Origin: RGDT01 sp964630925
GTDB taxonomy: Bacteria; Planctomycetota; Planctomycetia; Gemmatales; Gemmataceae
Direction: 5' to 3'
Assembly (NCBI GenBank): GCA_964630925.1
Contig: CAZVZK010000079.1
Coordinates: forward strand, 1-49,392
Length of the DNA stretch: 49,392 nt
A program made the translations under genes and the position numbers. How positions within the stretch are numbered: the first letter of the stretch is position 1; the number at the start of each line of letters is the position of its first letter. The notes beneath the pieces were generated by a model. The model saw only the letters and a list, made by a program, of their open reading frames with translations, did not search any database and had not been told where the DNA came from. Shown in pieces: positions 42,465-49,392 of this stretch.

Positions 42465-42892
42465 ACTTCATCATTGCCATGTGTGGTGTTGTCTGCCGCG
42501 TCTGGTTCCGGCCTGGGGGCCTGCGCGCTTGGGTGCCGTACAGGAGGCCGGAACCAGACGCCCGGCTCGTCAACAACGCAAGTGCTGACCTGCGGGCGTC
42601 ATGCTCGCCTTCCTTCATTGCAACGTGGGACATTGTCTGCCGCATCCCCTTCCGGCCTGGGGGCCTTCAACCCCGTGGGCCGTACTGGGAGGCCGGAAGT
42701 GGATGCCCGGCTCGTCAGCCCCCGAGTGCTGACCTCTGGTGTCGTGTAGCCGGGCGGCTGCGCTTCTTCCTTGCAATGTGGGGGTTGTCTGCCAGCCCTG
42801 CTTCCGGCCGGGGTGACTTCACGGCTGGGTGAGCGGGATGGCCGGAAGCAGGGCCAGGCTCGTCAACAGTACAAAACGCTGATCTCTGGAGC
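42465..42892. repeat. Three tandem ~150-bp repeats with co-varying hairpin stems
   Basis: Three units spaced 143 and 153 bases apart share TTGTCTGCC before a stem, CGGCTCGTCA (GGCTCGTCA in unit 3) after it, and GCTGACCT (GCTGATCT in unit 3) further on. Each unit has a long inverted repeat: CGTCTGGTTCCGGCC (42499-42513/42546-42560, perfect), GCATCCCCTTCCGGCC (42642-42657/42691-42706, one mismatch) and GCCCTGCTTCCGGCC (42795-42809/42840-42854, perfect). The inner TTCCGGCC is constant. The outer half differs between units but pairing is kept. No credible protein is encoded. Confidence 0.8.
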
Positions 42893-43495
42893 TCAGTTGT
42901 CCTTTCTGAAGTAAATGTCGAACGCCCCGCTATTGTCGGCGTAATTGCCGTTGGTGTCGTTGACCGTGACGACGATGTCCGTGGTGTTCGACAGGCCCGT
43001 GATCCGGGTCGGGCTGCCCGGGTCCGTCGAGTCGACGTTCCAGTAGTTGCCGCCCTGGTACACGACGACCCCGAACCTGTGGGCGTTCGGGAACCGCCAG
43101 CCGGCCCCGGCGACCCCGCCGTCCCCCTGCGGGGAGGTGACCGTCGGGGAGCCCCCGAAGGCGTAGTCCCACTCCACGTCGGCGGCGTAGACGCTGACCG
43201 CCGTCGAGCCGGCACTCCCGTTCAGCGTCGTGCTCAGGTTGACGCCGCAGTTGTTGTACTTCGAGTAGCCGGCCTCCAGCAGCGCCTTCTCCCTGGGCTT
43301 CGAGGCCCGCCGCGTGAACCCGGCGGGGAGCGACTTGAGCCAGCCCTCGGGGGCGGTGAACCGTTTCGCCTCCTTCCCCTTCTTGTCGTCGGGCTTCTTC
43401 GCGTCCTTCTCGGCGGGGCCCCGCGCGGCGCTCGGCTGGAGCAACGCGAGGGTGGCGGCACAGAACGCGGCGAGGAACAGGAGTCGTCGGGCCAT
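42893..43495 (-). CDS. Secreted protein of unknown function
   Basis: A 200-residue protein with a clear signal peptide (MARRLLFLAAFCAATLALLQPSAA, cleavage near residue 24). A Lys/Asp/Glu-rich linker (AEKDAKKPDDKKGKEAKR) follows, then a small region (APEGWLKSLPAGFTRRASKPREKALLEAGYSKYNNCG) and a beta-rich C-terminal domain (VSVYAADVEWDYAFGGSPTV; RFGVVVYQGGNYWNVDSTDPGSPTRITG). A linker of this type before a GW-SLP motif is familiar from planctomycete exported proteins. Only a weak AAGG precedes the ATG. No catalytic motif is seen. Confidence 0.8.
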   Translation of the reverse strand: MARRLLFLAAFCAATLALLQPSAARGPAEKDAKKPDDKKGKEAKRFTAPEGWLKSLPAGFTRRASKPREKALLEAGYSKYNNCGVNLSTTLNGSAGSTAVSVYAADVEWDYAFGGSPTVTSPQGDGGVAGAGWRFPNAHRFGVVVYQGGNYWNVDSTDPGSPTRITGLSNTTDIVVTVNDTNGNYADNSGAFDIYFRKDN

Positions 43496-43911
43496 CGGAG
43501 TACCCTTTCAAACGGGGCACGATCACAGGGGCGGCGGGAGCGGCCCCGAGGGGTGCGACGTGCCTCCACGGCCCCTGAACGCAGCTCCCGCGCCGAACTG
43601 CCCCGCAGTCGCCACGTTTCGGCAAGTCTTTCCTCCTCAAGCAGTTAGGGATTCGGCTCTCGACGCGAGCCGCTACATTGCCCGTGAGGCGTGTCGGCAT
43701 TCCCGGCGCGGCGTCGGATTCCCAGACGCCGCGGGCCCGCACCGCCCCCGCGTTCGGCACGGCCTCAACATCAGGCCACACCGAGGCGGCGAGGCGGCCG
43801 GGCCTGTGGCCTTCCGCGGCTGGGGCCGGCATCCGTGCTGCCGAGGACGGCCCTGGGCGCTCCCGGAGCCGCCCCCGCACCACCCGAGGAGGGGCGGCAC
43901 CGCCGCGCTCC

Positions 43912-44170
43912 CGCCACTTCCTGCACTTCCCCTGGGCGGTCTTCTTGAGGCCCTCCCTGTCCTTCCCGCGGAGATCCTTGACGGTCAACGTGTCGCCCTC
44001 GGCCCGGAGCCAGAAGGAGAACGTGTCGTCGTCCTCCGGCCCCCTCGCGTCCCACTCCGCGTGCGTGACGATGCCGTGGAGGACGCCGCCCCTCGCCAGG
44101 CCCTTGAGCTCGGCCAGGACGAAGGGCCCGTCCTTCCTCCTCCCATCACGACGTACCACTGCTCGGGCAT
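43912..44170 (-). pseudogene. Frameshifted GYF_2-like gene fragment
   Basis: The start MPEQWYV in one frame joins RDGRRKDGPFVLAELKGLARGGVLHGIVTHAEWD in another. Together they read as a GYF_2-like domain (WYVVRDGxxxGPF...ELKxLAxxGxL). The shift lies at about 44148-44155. The second frame continues (TFSFWLRAEGDTLTVKDLRGKDREGLKKTAQG) and then degenerates without a sensible stop. The gene is broken unless a sequencing indel is present. 43496-43911 and 44171-44310 hold nothing else recognisable. Confidence 0.5.
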
Positions 44171-44310
44171 GGCATGGCCCCGGCGTTTGCGGGCCCGCGG
44201 CGCGGGGGTCGCGCCCGGAGGGAGTGTAATGCCCTCAGCCGGCGTCTCCTGCCACGGGCTCAGCGATGTTTTCACAACGAACGTCGAGGGCCCGCCGGGG
44301 CAGTTACCGG

Positions 44311-45528
44311 TCAGGCGTTGGCACGCAGGGCGGCCGCCAGGGCCTCTCGCTGCCCGGCCCGCCACGCGTCCGACGGCAGGGAGAGGCGGACGACGCCGCC
44401 CTCGTACGCGGTCACCGCCACCCCGGACTCGCAGAGCCGCGTGCGCAGCACCTCCGGCGCCAGGGCCCGCACGGCCCCACGCTCCGCCTCCAGCAGCAGG
44501 ATGCCGGTCCGCATCTCCGCGGCGGGACGCAGAGGCCGCCACCCGTTGGCCTCCCCGGCCCGCGCGGCCTCGTCGGCGTTCGCGAGGCGGCCCGACAGCC
44601 CGCGGCCGGCGCCGCCCGCTGCCAGGGCGTCGGACACGGCCCCCTGGCAGGAGAACAGCGGCGCCAGCCCCACCGTCTCCGACCAGGCGTCGGCCACGCC
44701 CCGCTCGAACGCGGCCGAGAATTCCAGGAGCGGGTCTTCGAGCTCGCGGGCCCGCCCCATGTGGTCCAGCAGGGTCTCGATCACGCCGCGCGAGCGCCGC
44801 CGCCCGTGGAAGGCCAGACCCATCGGGTGGTACGCGCCCAGCCACTTGTGGCACCCGGCCAGGTAAAGGTCGCAGTGCTCGGCCATCGGCCCGTCCCCGG
44901 CGTGGCAGAAGCCCTGCGCCCCGTCCACCACCACGAACCGGGGCGGCCGCCCCTCGAGGGCCGCAACTATCCGCCCGACGGGCAACTTCACGCCGAGGTG
45001 GCTGACCGCCGTCAGGAACAGCCCGTCGCATCCCCCCGCCTCGTACCCCCTGCGGACGATCTCGGCGGCCTCCGCCTCGTCCACGCCCCCGGCGAGCAGC
45101 CCGTCACGCAGCGGCAGCCGCGTCACGGCACGGCCGGCGCGGAGCGCCTCGCGTTCCAGGATGTCGTGGTAGGCCGGCCACCCGAGGTCCGTCACCAGGA
45201 CGTTGCGGCACGGGTGGAAGAGCAGCCGGGCGGCGAACGCCATCAGCCGCGCGGAGCGGCCCGCCACAAGGACGGGGAGCCCGGGTGCCAGCCCCGCGAG
45301 GCCCCGCAGCGCCTCCTTGAGGCCGGCGAGGCCCCTCCAGCCGGCGAGGCCGGGGTAGCGCCCCCGGGCGCCGGGCGGCAGGGCCTCCAGGCCGGCGGCG
45401 AGGAAGCGGTCGAAGCGTGCGGAGCCGCCCTCGGCGGCGGCCAGGTCGGCGAAGGCGTGGTGGGCGAGGCGGGCGGAGGGGGACATCCTGCCGAGCCGTG
45501 CCGTGTCGAGGTAGAGGAGGTCGGACAA
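44311..45528 (-). CDS. PLP-dependent enzyme, aminotransferase class V-like
   Basis: A 405-residue protein of the class V aminotransferase/cysteine desulfurase-like fold. It begins LYLDTARLGRMSP, typical of the family's N-terminus. The PLP site is VVVDGAQGFCH (Asp202, Gln205) and AGCHKWLGAYHPMGLAF with the Schiff-base Lys228. SHLGVKLPV (His177) precedes it. The start is probably TTG at 45528, seven bases after GGAGGA; the first in-frame ATG is 14 codons later. No active-site Cys loop typical of desulfurases is seen, so the substrate is unknown. It lies 31 bases after a two-helix membrane protein gene on the same strand, so they form an operon. Confidence 0.82.
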   Translation of the reverse strand: MSDLLYLDTARLGRMSPSARLAHHAFADLAAAEGGSARFDRFLAAGLEALPPGARGRYPGLAGWRGLAGLKEALRGLAGLAPGLPVLVAGRSARLMAFAARLLFHPCRNVLVTDLGWPAYHDILEREALRAGRAVTRLPLRDGLLAGGVDEAEAAEIVRRGYEAGGCDGLFLTAVSHLGVKLPVGRIVAALEGRPPRFVVVDGAQGFCHAGDGPMAEHCDLYLAGCHKWLGAYHPMGLAFHGRRRSRGVIETLLDHMGRARELEDPLLEFSAAFERGVADAWSETVGLAPLFSCQGAVSDALAAGGAGRGLSGRLANADEAARAGEANGWRPLRPAAEMRTGILLLEAERGAVRALAPEVLRTRLCESGVAVTAYEGGVVRLSLPSDAWRAGQREALAAALRANA

Positions 45529-45559
45529 GGGGCATCCTCCGGGAGGGGACGACTTGATC

Positions 45560-46477
45560 CTATCCGGCGGCCTCGGCGCGGTCCAGCAACTTGCGGAACG
45601 GGACGGCGTACAGGAGCAGCCGTCGCCAGCGTTCCTCCGCCAGCCGGACGGCGTCGCCACCGAACTCCAGGGTGAAGCGTGCGGTGCGGCAGTGTTCATC
45701 CAGCTCCTGCGTGCCCACCGCCCTCCGCCCGTAGATGCCGAAATCCGCCAGGAGGTCCGGCTCCCGGGCAAGTTCGGACTCCCGCACCAGGCAAAGGTAG
45801 AGCCCGTGGTTGTGCTGCGCCTCGATCCAGGGGAGGATCTCCGGGCCGGGCAGGAGGCTCCCGGCGGGCCAGAGGTGGTCGCGGAGGATGACCACGCGCT
45901 CGACGAGGACGCCCCTGTGCGCCGCCTCGAAGTTGGCCTCCATACTCGCTCGGCCCGGAGCGTCCTGCCAGTAGTCGGGGGAGCGTGCCCACGCCGCGGA
46001 GCGGTACTCCCTCACGTCCTTACAGCGCAGCAGCCGCTCGTAGGCGGTACGCCAGGCCTCGGTGGCCTCGAACACGGCGGTCCCCGCCGCGAGCGCGCCC
46101 ACCTGCCCGGCGAGGGACGAGAGCTTCAGGAGCGCCGCCTCGCGGAGGACGGGGTCGCCCTGCGCGGCGAGGTCGGTGAGGCCCTTGCAGATGGCGGCGT
46201 AGCGGGCGAACAGCTCGGGGTCCGGCGCCAGGGCCAGGGGCACCTGCAGCCTTGCGATCACCTCGGCGCGGCGCCGCTCCCTCTCATCGTCCTGCGCCAT
46301 GTAGGCCAGGAACAGCCCGCCCAGGACGCTCACGAGGGCGCCCAGCGCCGCCAACTGGGCCGGCAGGGGCGCGAAGGCCGAGACGAGCGTCATCGCCAGG
46401 GTCCCCAGGAGGGAGGCGCCCAGGAAGCGGAAACTGAGCAGGGCCGAGCGCCCCGCCTTCTTTCGGCCGTCATTCAT
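45560..46477 (-). CDS. Two-helix membrane protein with a soluble C-terminal domain
   Basis: A 305-residue protein with two membrane helices at about residues 13-37 and 42-60 (LLSFRFLGASLLGTLAMTLVSAFA; LAALGALVSVLGGLFLAYMA) and a cytoplasmic part of about 240 residues. The first half of that part is helical. The second (VERVVILRDHLWPAGSL; PWIEAQHNHGLYLCLVRESEL; LLADFGIYGRRAVG; RTARFTLEFGGDAVRLAEERWRRLL) has alternating strands and helices. It recalls PLD-like or sensor domains described near signalling or immune genes, but I cannot name it. The open frame extends upstream to 46873 without coding character. Co-transcribed with the PLP enzyme. Confidence 0.75.
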   Translation of the reverse strand: MNDGRKKAGRSALLSFRFLGASLLGTLAMTLVSAFAPLPAQLAALGALVSVLGGLFLAYMAQDDERERRRAEVIARLQVPLALAPDPELFARYAAICKGLTDLAAQGDPVLREAALLKLSSLAGQVGALAAGTAVFEATEAWRTAYERLLRCKDVREYRSAAWARSPDYWQDAPGRASMEANFEAAHRGVLVERVVILRDHLWPAGSLLPGPEILPWIEAQHNHGLYLCLVRESELAREPDLLADFGIYGRRAVGTQELDEHCRTARFTLEFGGDAVRLAEERWRRLLLYAVPFRKLLDRAEAAG

Positions 46478-46530
46478 GCGGCGCAGGGTATCCCGGCCCG
46501 GGCCGAAAGGCAAGCGCCGGACGCGGGGCC

Positions 46531-46560
46531 GCCTGCCGGCATGCCACCACTCCGGCAGGC
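46531..46560. repeat. Inverted repeat GCCTGCCGG / CCGGCAGGC, copy 2
   Basis: Same 9-bp arms as the element at 25969-25990, here with a 12-base loop, between the membrane-protein gene and the origin. 46561-46900 shows no gene. Confidence 0.55.
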
Positions 46561-46906
46561 CTGCCGGCAACGGGGATGGAGCGCCCGCCGGCCTCCGTGC
46601 CCGCAGGGGCGGATCACCGTCCCTGGCCCGCCTGCCGTGGTAGCGGCGGGGGCGCCCTGTGGTGATCCGGACCCATCGAGCCAGCCCGTGGTCTGGCGCG
46701 GGGACGGAGCTCGTCGGGGTGGTGCGTCCGGGGGTGTTGAGAAGCGAAAGAGAGTGCCGACGATCAGGCGGTCCGAGCCGGATAGCGGGTTGTGTCCGCG
46801 GCGGGCTTGGCCGATCAGGCGCAAGCCTCTGGGCCTGCCCGGATGGCGCCGGCTGCCCCGCCCTGGGGAGCAAAGTGGGACGCGGGGCGAGCTCAGGCGG
46901 TGGGAG

Positions 46907-47172
46907 CTGTCCACAGGGCGCTCGGACGTTACAAGAAGTTAGTATCTTACGAAGTAAGAAGTTACAACGTTAAGGGGCGCGGAGGGCGAGGGCAGGGGCG
47001 GGCTGCGTGGTGATCCGTGCGCCCGATGGGCCGAGTGCTTGCGCCCGATGGGCCGAATCCGGATGCGCCCGATGGGCCATGCCCCGTGCGTCCGATGGGC
47101 CGAGCCATCCCACTTGGAAGGGGCCTGTTATCCACAGGCGCCGCGGCGGAGGGCATGCGCCTGATGGGCCGA
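46907..47172. other. Iteron-type replication origin
   Basis: Three classic origin parts lie together. An AT-rich unwinding element at 46926-46974 is about 31% GC in a very GC-rich setting, with AAGAAGTTA twice and CTTACGAAGTAAG. A perfect DnaA box TTATCCACA sits at 47128-47136, with a weaker CTGTCCACA at 46907. Five direct repeats TGCGCCCGATGGGCCGA start at 47018, 47040, 47064, 47087 and 47156. Spacings of 22, 24, 23 and 69 bases keep them on one face of the helix. The repeats 3-5 carry one change each. The RepA gene ends 7 bases beyond the last iteron. Confidence 0.88.
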
Positions 47173-47178
47173 GTGGGG

Positions 47179-48105
47179 TCAGATCGGGGAGGTGAAGCCG
47201 ATGGCGGGCGCGGAGATCCCGCGGCCCTGCCTGCGGCGCGGGGCGCGTTCGGCGGCGAAGCGGGGGTCGGAGGGCCGGAGGTTGCTGCGGCGGAGGAAGG
47301 AGACGACCTCCTCTCCCTCGGCGTTCCTGTGGATGGACAGGGTGTACTCGGGCAGGGCGTCCTCGGCCGCCACGCGGCGCACGTCGAGGGCGAAGTCGGA
47401 CAGGCGCGCGGCGCTGCCGGACTTGGCGTGGAGCTGGCGCATGGTGAAGTGCCACCCCAATTCTTGTCTGCCGGCGTGCTTGCGGGCCACGCGGTATAGC
47501 CACCGCTCGATGCCCCCGGTGAGGAGGAAGTAGTCCTCGTGGATCGTCAGCACCCCGCCGCGCATCAGGACGCCCTGGTACAGCCACTCCGGCAGGGTCA
47601 GCGTCATCCCCTGCGTCTGCCCCGTCGCCTGGTCCACCACCTCCGTCCACGAGTCGATCCAGTGGAAGCTCGCCGTCTTCTGCTGCCCGCCGGCGCGGAT
47701 GTTGGTGCGGACGGCGGTGTGCGTCAGCCGCTCCAGGGCGGCGCGGAGGCGGGCGTAGTGGTCGCCCCCGATGGGGCGGCGCACGGCCTTGAGCAGGTTG
47801 TGCGGGTGGAAGTGCAGGGTGCGCGAGGGGGCCAGGCCGCGGTCCACGGCCTCGGTGACCTGCGTGGAGGCCCAGATGAGCACGTCGGCGTCCCAGATGG
47901 TCGCCATGCCGAACTTGGGGTTGGCCGTCACCTCCACCCACGTGTCGCCCACCCGGTAGTCGATGGGCTCCGTGCGCTTCCCCTTGGAGAGCGAGAAGAA
48001 CGGCCTCTCCATGGCGTCGCGCTGGTCGCGGACGGCCACGTCCGCGAAGCAGGCGGCGAACAGGTCGGGCTGGGCGTCGCCTCGCGGCGGGGGGCGTCTT
48101 GCCAT
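47179..48105 (-). CDS. repA: Plasmid replication initiator RepA (RPA family)
   Basis: A 308-residue initiator of the plasmid RepA/RPA family. Diagnostic stretches include ERPFFSLSKGKR, TWVEVTANPKFGMATIWDADVLIW, TLTLPEWLYQGVLMRGGVLTIHEDYFLLTGG, and IERWLYRVARKHAGRQELGWHF followed by LHAKSGS and LPEYTLSI. The winged-helix initiator would bind the iterons beside its 3' end. GGAGAG precedes the ATG. Having the origin downstream of rep, rather than in front of it, is known for this family. Length is normal. Confidence 0.92.
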   Translation of the reverse strand: MARRPPPRGDAQPDLFAACFADVAVRDQRDAMERPFFSLSKGKRTEPIDYRVGDTWVEVTANPKFGMATIWDADVLIWASTQVTEAVDRGLAPSRTLHFHPHNLLKAVRRPIGGDHYARLRAALERLTHTAVRTNIRAGGQQKTASFHWIDSWTEVVDQATGQTQGMTLTLPEWLYQGVLMRGGVLTIHEDYFLLTGGIERWLYRVARKHAGRQELGWHFTMRQLHAKSGSAARLSDFALDVRRVAAEDALPEYTLSIHRNAEGEEVVSFLRRSNLRPSDPRFAAERAPRRRQGRGISAPAIGFTSPI

Positions 48106-48175
48106 CCGTCATCTCTCCGGTTGTGCGGGCGACGGTAGTGCAACCCGGCGTGGCTGTCCAGCGTCCATCGGCGCC

Positions 48176-49213
48176 TCAGTAACGGAGCAGGAACGCGGGG
48201 GAGCGCTCCAGCCTGTCCCGGTTGCGGATGTAAGACAGCGTGGTCCTCGGGTCGGCGTGCCCCGCGAAGTCCTGCAGGTCGATGACGTCGGCGCCCTCCT
48301 CCCGCGCCGTCGTCAGCGCGGTCACCCGCAGGGAGTGGACCGTCACGGCGGGGTCGAGGCCCAGCGCGTCCGCGTGCCTGCCCATGAGCTTCTGGACGGC
48401 GCGGCGCGTCAGGTGCCGCCGCAGGAACACCGATGACCCCGCGCCCCTCGCCGCCTTCAGCGGCCGGAAGAGCGGCCCGGACGGCTGGCCCCGGATGCCG
48501 GCCAGGTCGAGCCAGGCCTCCAGACGCACGCAGGCCTCGGGGTTGAGCGGCACGCGCCTCTCCCTGCCCCCCTTCCCGCGGACCTCCAGGACGCGGACCC
48601 CGGCCGTCTCCTTGACGTCGCCCACACGCAGCCTGACGAGCTCGCCCACGCGGCAGCCCGTGTAGGCCAGCACGGCCAGGAGGGCGCTGTCGCGTACACC
48701 GGCCGGCGTGCCCACGCCCGGCGCGTCGAGGAGGCGGCGGCAGTCGCGCGGCGAGAGGCAGACCGTCTTGCCGTCGCGCGGCGCGGCCGGCGCGTCCACG
48801 AAGGCGCCGTGGGCGGGGTTCTCGCCGGCGTAGCCGTAGGTCTTCAGGTAGCCGTACAGGGAGCGCAGCGCCGTCATCTTCCTCCGCACCGAGCTGTTCG
48901 CCAGGCCCGCGCCCAGCAGCGAGTCGCGCCAGGCGGCGACGTGGTGGGGGCGCACCGAGGCGAGCGCCTCCCACTCCCCCTCCCCGGCGCCGATGAAGGC
49001 CAGGATCTGGCCGAGGTCGCGCGCGTAGTTGCTCCTGGTCTCCGGCGAGGGCGACCGCATGAGCCAGGCGTGGCACGCCTCCGCGAGGCGGGCACGCAGC
49101 GCCGTATCCGGGACACCATCCGCCCACGGGGAGGGCAGCGATAGTGTGCCGGATACGGGGGCCGTTGGCAGAGCGGTTGTCGCCCCCATTCTGTCGTTGT
49201 GATGATCGTCCAT
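48176..49213 (-). CDS. Tyrosine recombinase (XerC/D-like integrase)
   Basis: A 345-residue tyrosine recombinase with all catalytic residues. Arg188 is in TGCRVGEL, Lys214 in RGKGGRERRVPL, His293 and Arg296 in HSLR, His319 in FAGHADPRTTLSYI, with nucleophile Tyr328. A SAM-like N-terminal core-binding domain spans about 40-130. The ATG at 49213 lies inside a perfect inverted repeat (49212-49243), which could serve both as recombination core and as autoregulatory operator. The ribosome site is poor. Likely roles are resolution of plasmid multimers or site-specific integration. Confidence 0.92.
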   Translation of the reverse strand: MDDHHNDRMGATTALPTAPVSGTLSLPSPWADGVPDTALRARLAEACHAWLMRSPSPETRSNYARDLGQILAFIGAGEGEWEALASVRPHHVAAWRDSLLGAGLANSSVRRKMTALRSLYGYLKTYGYAGENPAHGAFVDAPAAPRDGKTVCLSPRDCRRLLDAPGVGTPAGVRDSALLAVLAYTGCRVGELVRLRVGDVKETAGVRVLEVRGKGGRERRVPLNPEACVRLEAWLDLAGIRGQPSGPLFRPLKAARGAGSSVFLRRHLTRRAVQKLMGRHADALGLDPAVTVHSLRVTALTTAREEGADVIDLQDFAGHADPRTTLSYIRNRDRLERSPAFLLRY

Positions 49214-49243
49214 GGTTCGCCTAAAGTGGGTTAGGCGAACCAT
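49212..49243. other. lox/dif-like inverted repeat at the recombinase start
   Basis: Perfect 13-bp arms ATGGTTCGCCTAA (49212-49224) and TTAGGCGAACCAT (49231-49243) flank a 6-base centre AGTGGG. The geometry matches tyrosine recombinase core sites: 13-8-13 in lox, 11-6-11 in dif. The site overlaps the recombinase start codon. Confidence 0.75.
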
Positions 49244-49279
49244 ACACACCCGCCCCGCTCGCGCAACAACTTTCCACGA

Positions 49280-49392
49280 TCAGTGGCACACCCCGCCGAC
49301 CCCGCGCGCGGGCGGGGAGGGCGGGCTGTCCGGGCGGGTGGTAATCGGCGCGCAAACCAGACCCACCTCGGCCAGGAAATCGGCAAGCAATC
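49280..49392 (-). CDS. 3' part of the small protein starting at 139, if the window is circular
   Basis: Reading leftward from 49392 in phase with the frame that leaves the window at base 1, the sequence gives 37 further codons (LLADFLAEVGLVCAPITT, then a Pro/Gly-rich tail) and a TGA at 49280-49282. If the window is not circular, this stretch has no recognisable gene. Confidence 0.35.
   Translation of the reverse strand, partial: LLADFLAEVGLVCAPITTRPDSPPSPPARGVGGVCH

Noticed and set aside
42465..42892. CRISPR array
   Set aside because: Repeats are ~150 bp with hairpin stems that differ between units; there are no constant 25-40 bp repeats, regular spacers or cas genes.
42465..42892. Integron attC sites
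   Set aside because: The conserved RYYYAAC/GTTRRRY boxes are not found in the right places and no integron-type integrase lies next to them.
45504..45540. ATG at about 45538 as the start of the PLP enzyme
   Set aside because: It reads in another frame; the enzyme's own frame begins with a TTG placed correctly after GGAGGA.
1..49392. tRNA or rRNA genes
   Set aside because: No cloverleaf with a GTTCRANNC box or rRNA stretch was recognised by eye; a tRNAscan run would settle this.

Overview
The window looks like a plasmid from a Planctomycete, most likely of the Isosphaeraceae/Gemmataceae type. DNA is very GC-rich. It carries a DUF1559 pseudopilin, ECF-type sigma factors paired with a membrane protein and a TPR-CHAT protein, a planctomycete-style C-terminal motif (LPILADLLEDAGC...GPSCW) in an otherwise unknown protein, and a giant SBBP/Rhs protein. 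Plasmid functions are clear: a RepA-type initiator beside an iteron origin, ParA with a ribbon-helix-helix partner, a ParB-like protein, a MobF relaxase, a VirD4/TraG coupling protein and a tyrosine recombinase. No VirB-type channel genes are present. A small reading frame stays open when the two ends of the window are joined, so the window may be a whole circle of about 49.4 kb, probably mobilisable rather than self-transmissible.

Layout. 0.1-5 kb (minus): coupling protein, ParB-like protein, a sigma-like protein and an unknown gene. 5-10 kb: an ECF sigma factor, a single-pass membrane protein and a TPR-CHAT protein in one operon, with a divergent unknown gene. 10-11.3 kb: a DUF1559 pseudopilin. 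11.6-16.3 kb: a defence-like island. A sigma factor, an acidic protein and an ImmA/IrrE metallopeptidase diverge from a TRIP13/Pch2-like ATPase, a small protein, a truncated bacterial HORMA protein and a SAVED-domain fragment. This resembles a HORMA/TRIP13 CBASS locus that has lost its cyclase. 16.4-16.9 kb: remnant of a second DUF1559 gene. 17-22.5 kb: a phage/plasmid-type cassette (DNA methylase, PAPS-reductase-like protein, DpdA/TGT-like protein, GP88, and small unknowns). 22.5-27.3 kb: MobF relaxase, a hairpin-rich region (candidate oriT), a ParD-like protein and ParA with its partner. 27.3-32.5 kb: a 1,720-residue glycosyltransferase/FkbM/TPR protein. 32.7-42.3 kb: a Tat-type protein, the 2,850-residue SBBP-Rhs protein with an AT-rich toxin-like C-terminus, and a likely immunity gene. 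42.3-42.9 kb: a group II intron-like hairpin and three tandem repeats whose 15-bp stems co-vary. 42.9-46.5 kb: a secreted protein, a frameshifted GYF_2-like gene, and a PLP-enzyme plus membrane-protein pair. 46.9-49.3 kb: origin, RepA and recombinase, with a lox/dif-like site at the start of the recombinase gene.

The most interesting parts are the sigma/acidic protein/IrrE module facing the cyclase-less HORMA-TRIP13-SAVED locus, the co-varying hairpin array beside the Rhs toxin/immunity pair, and the perfect 13-6-13 inverted repeat at the recombinase. All family assignments rest on motif recognition by eye; no database search was run.
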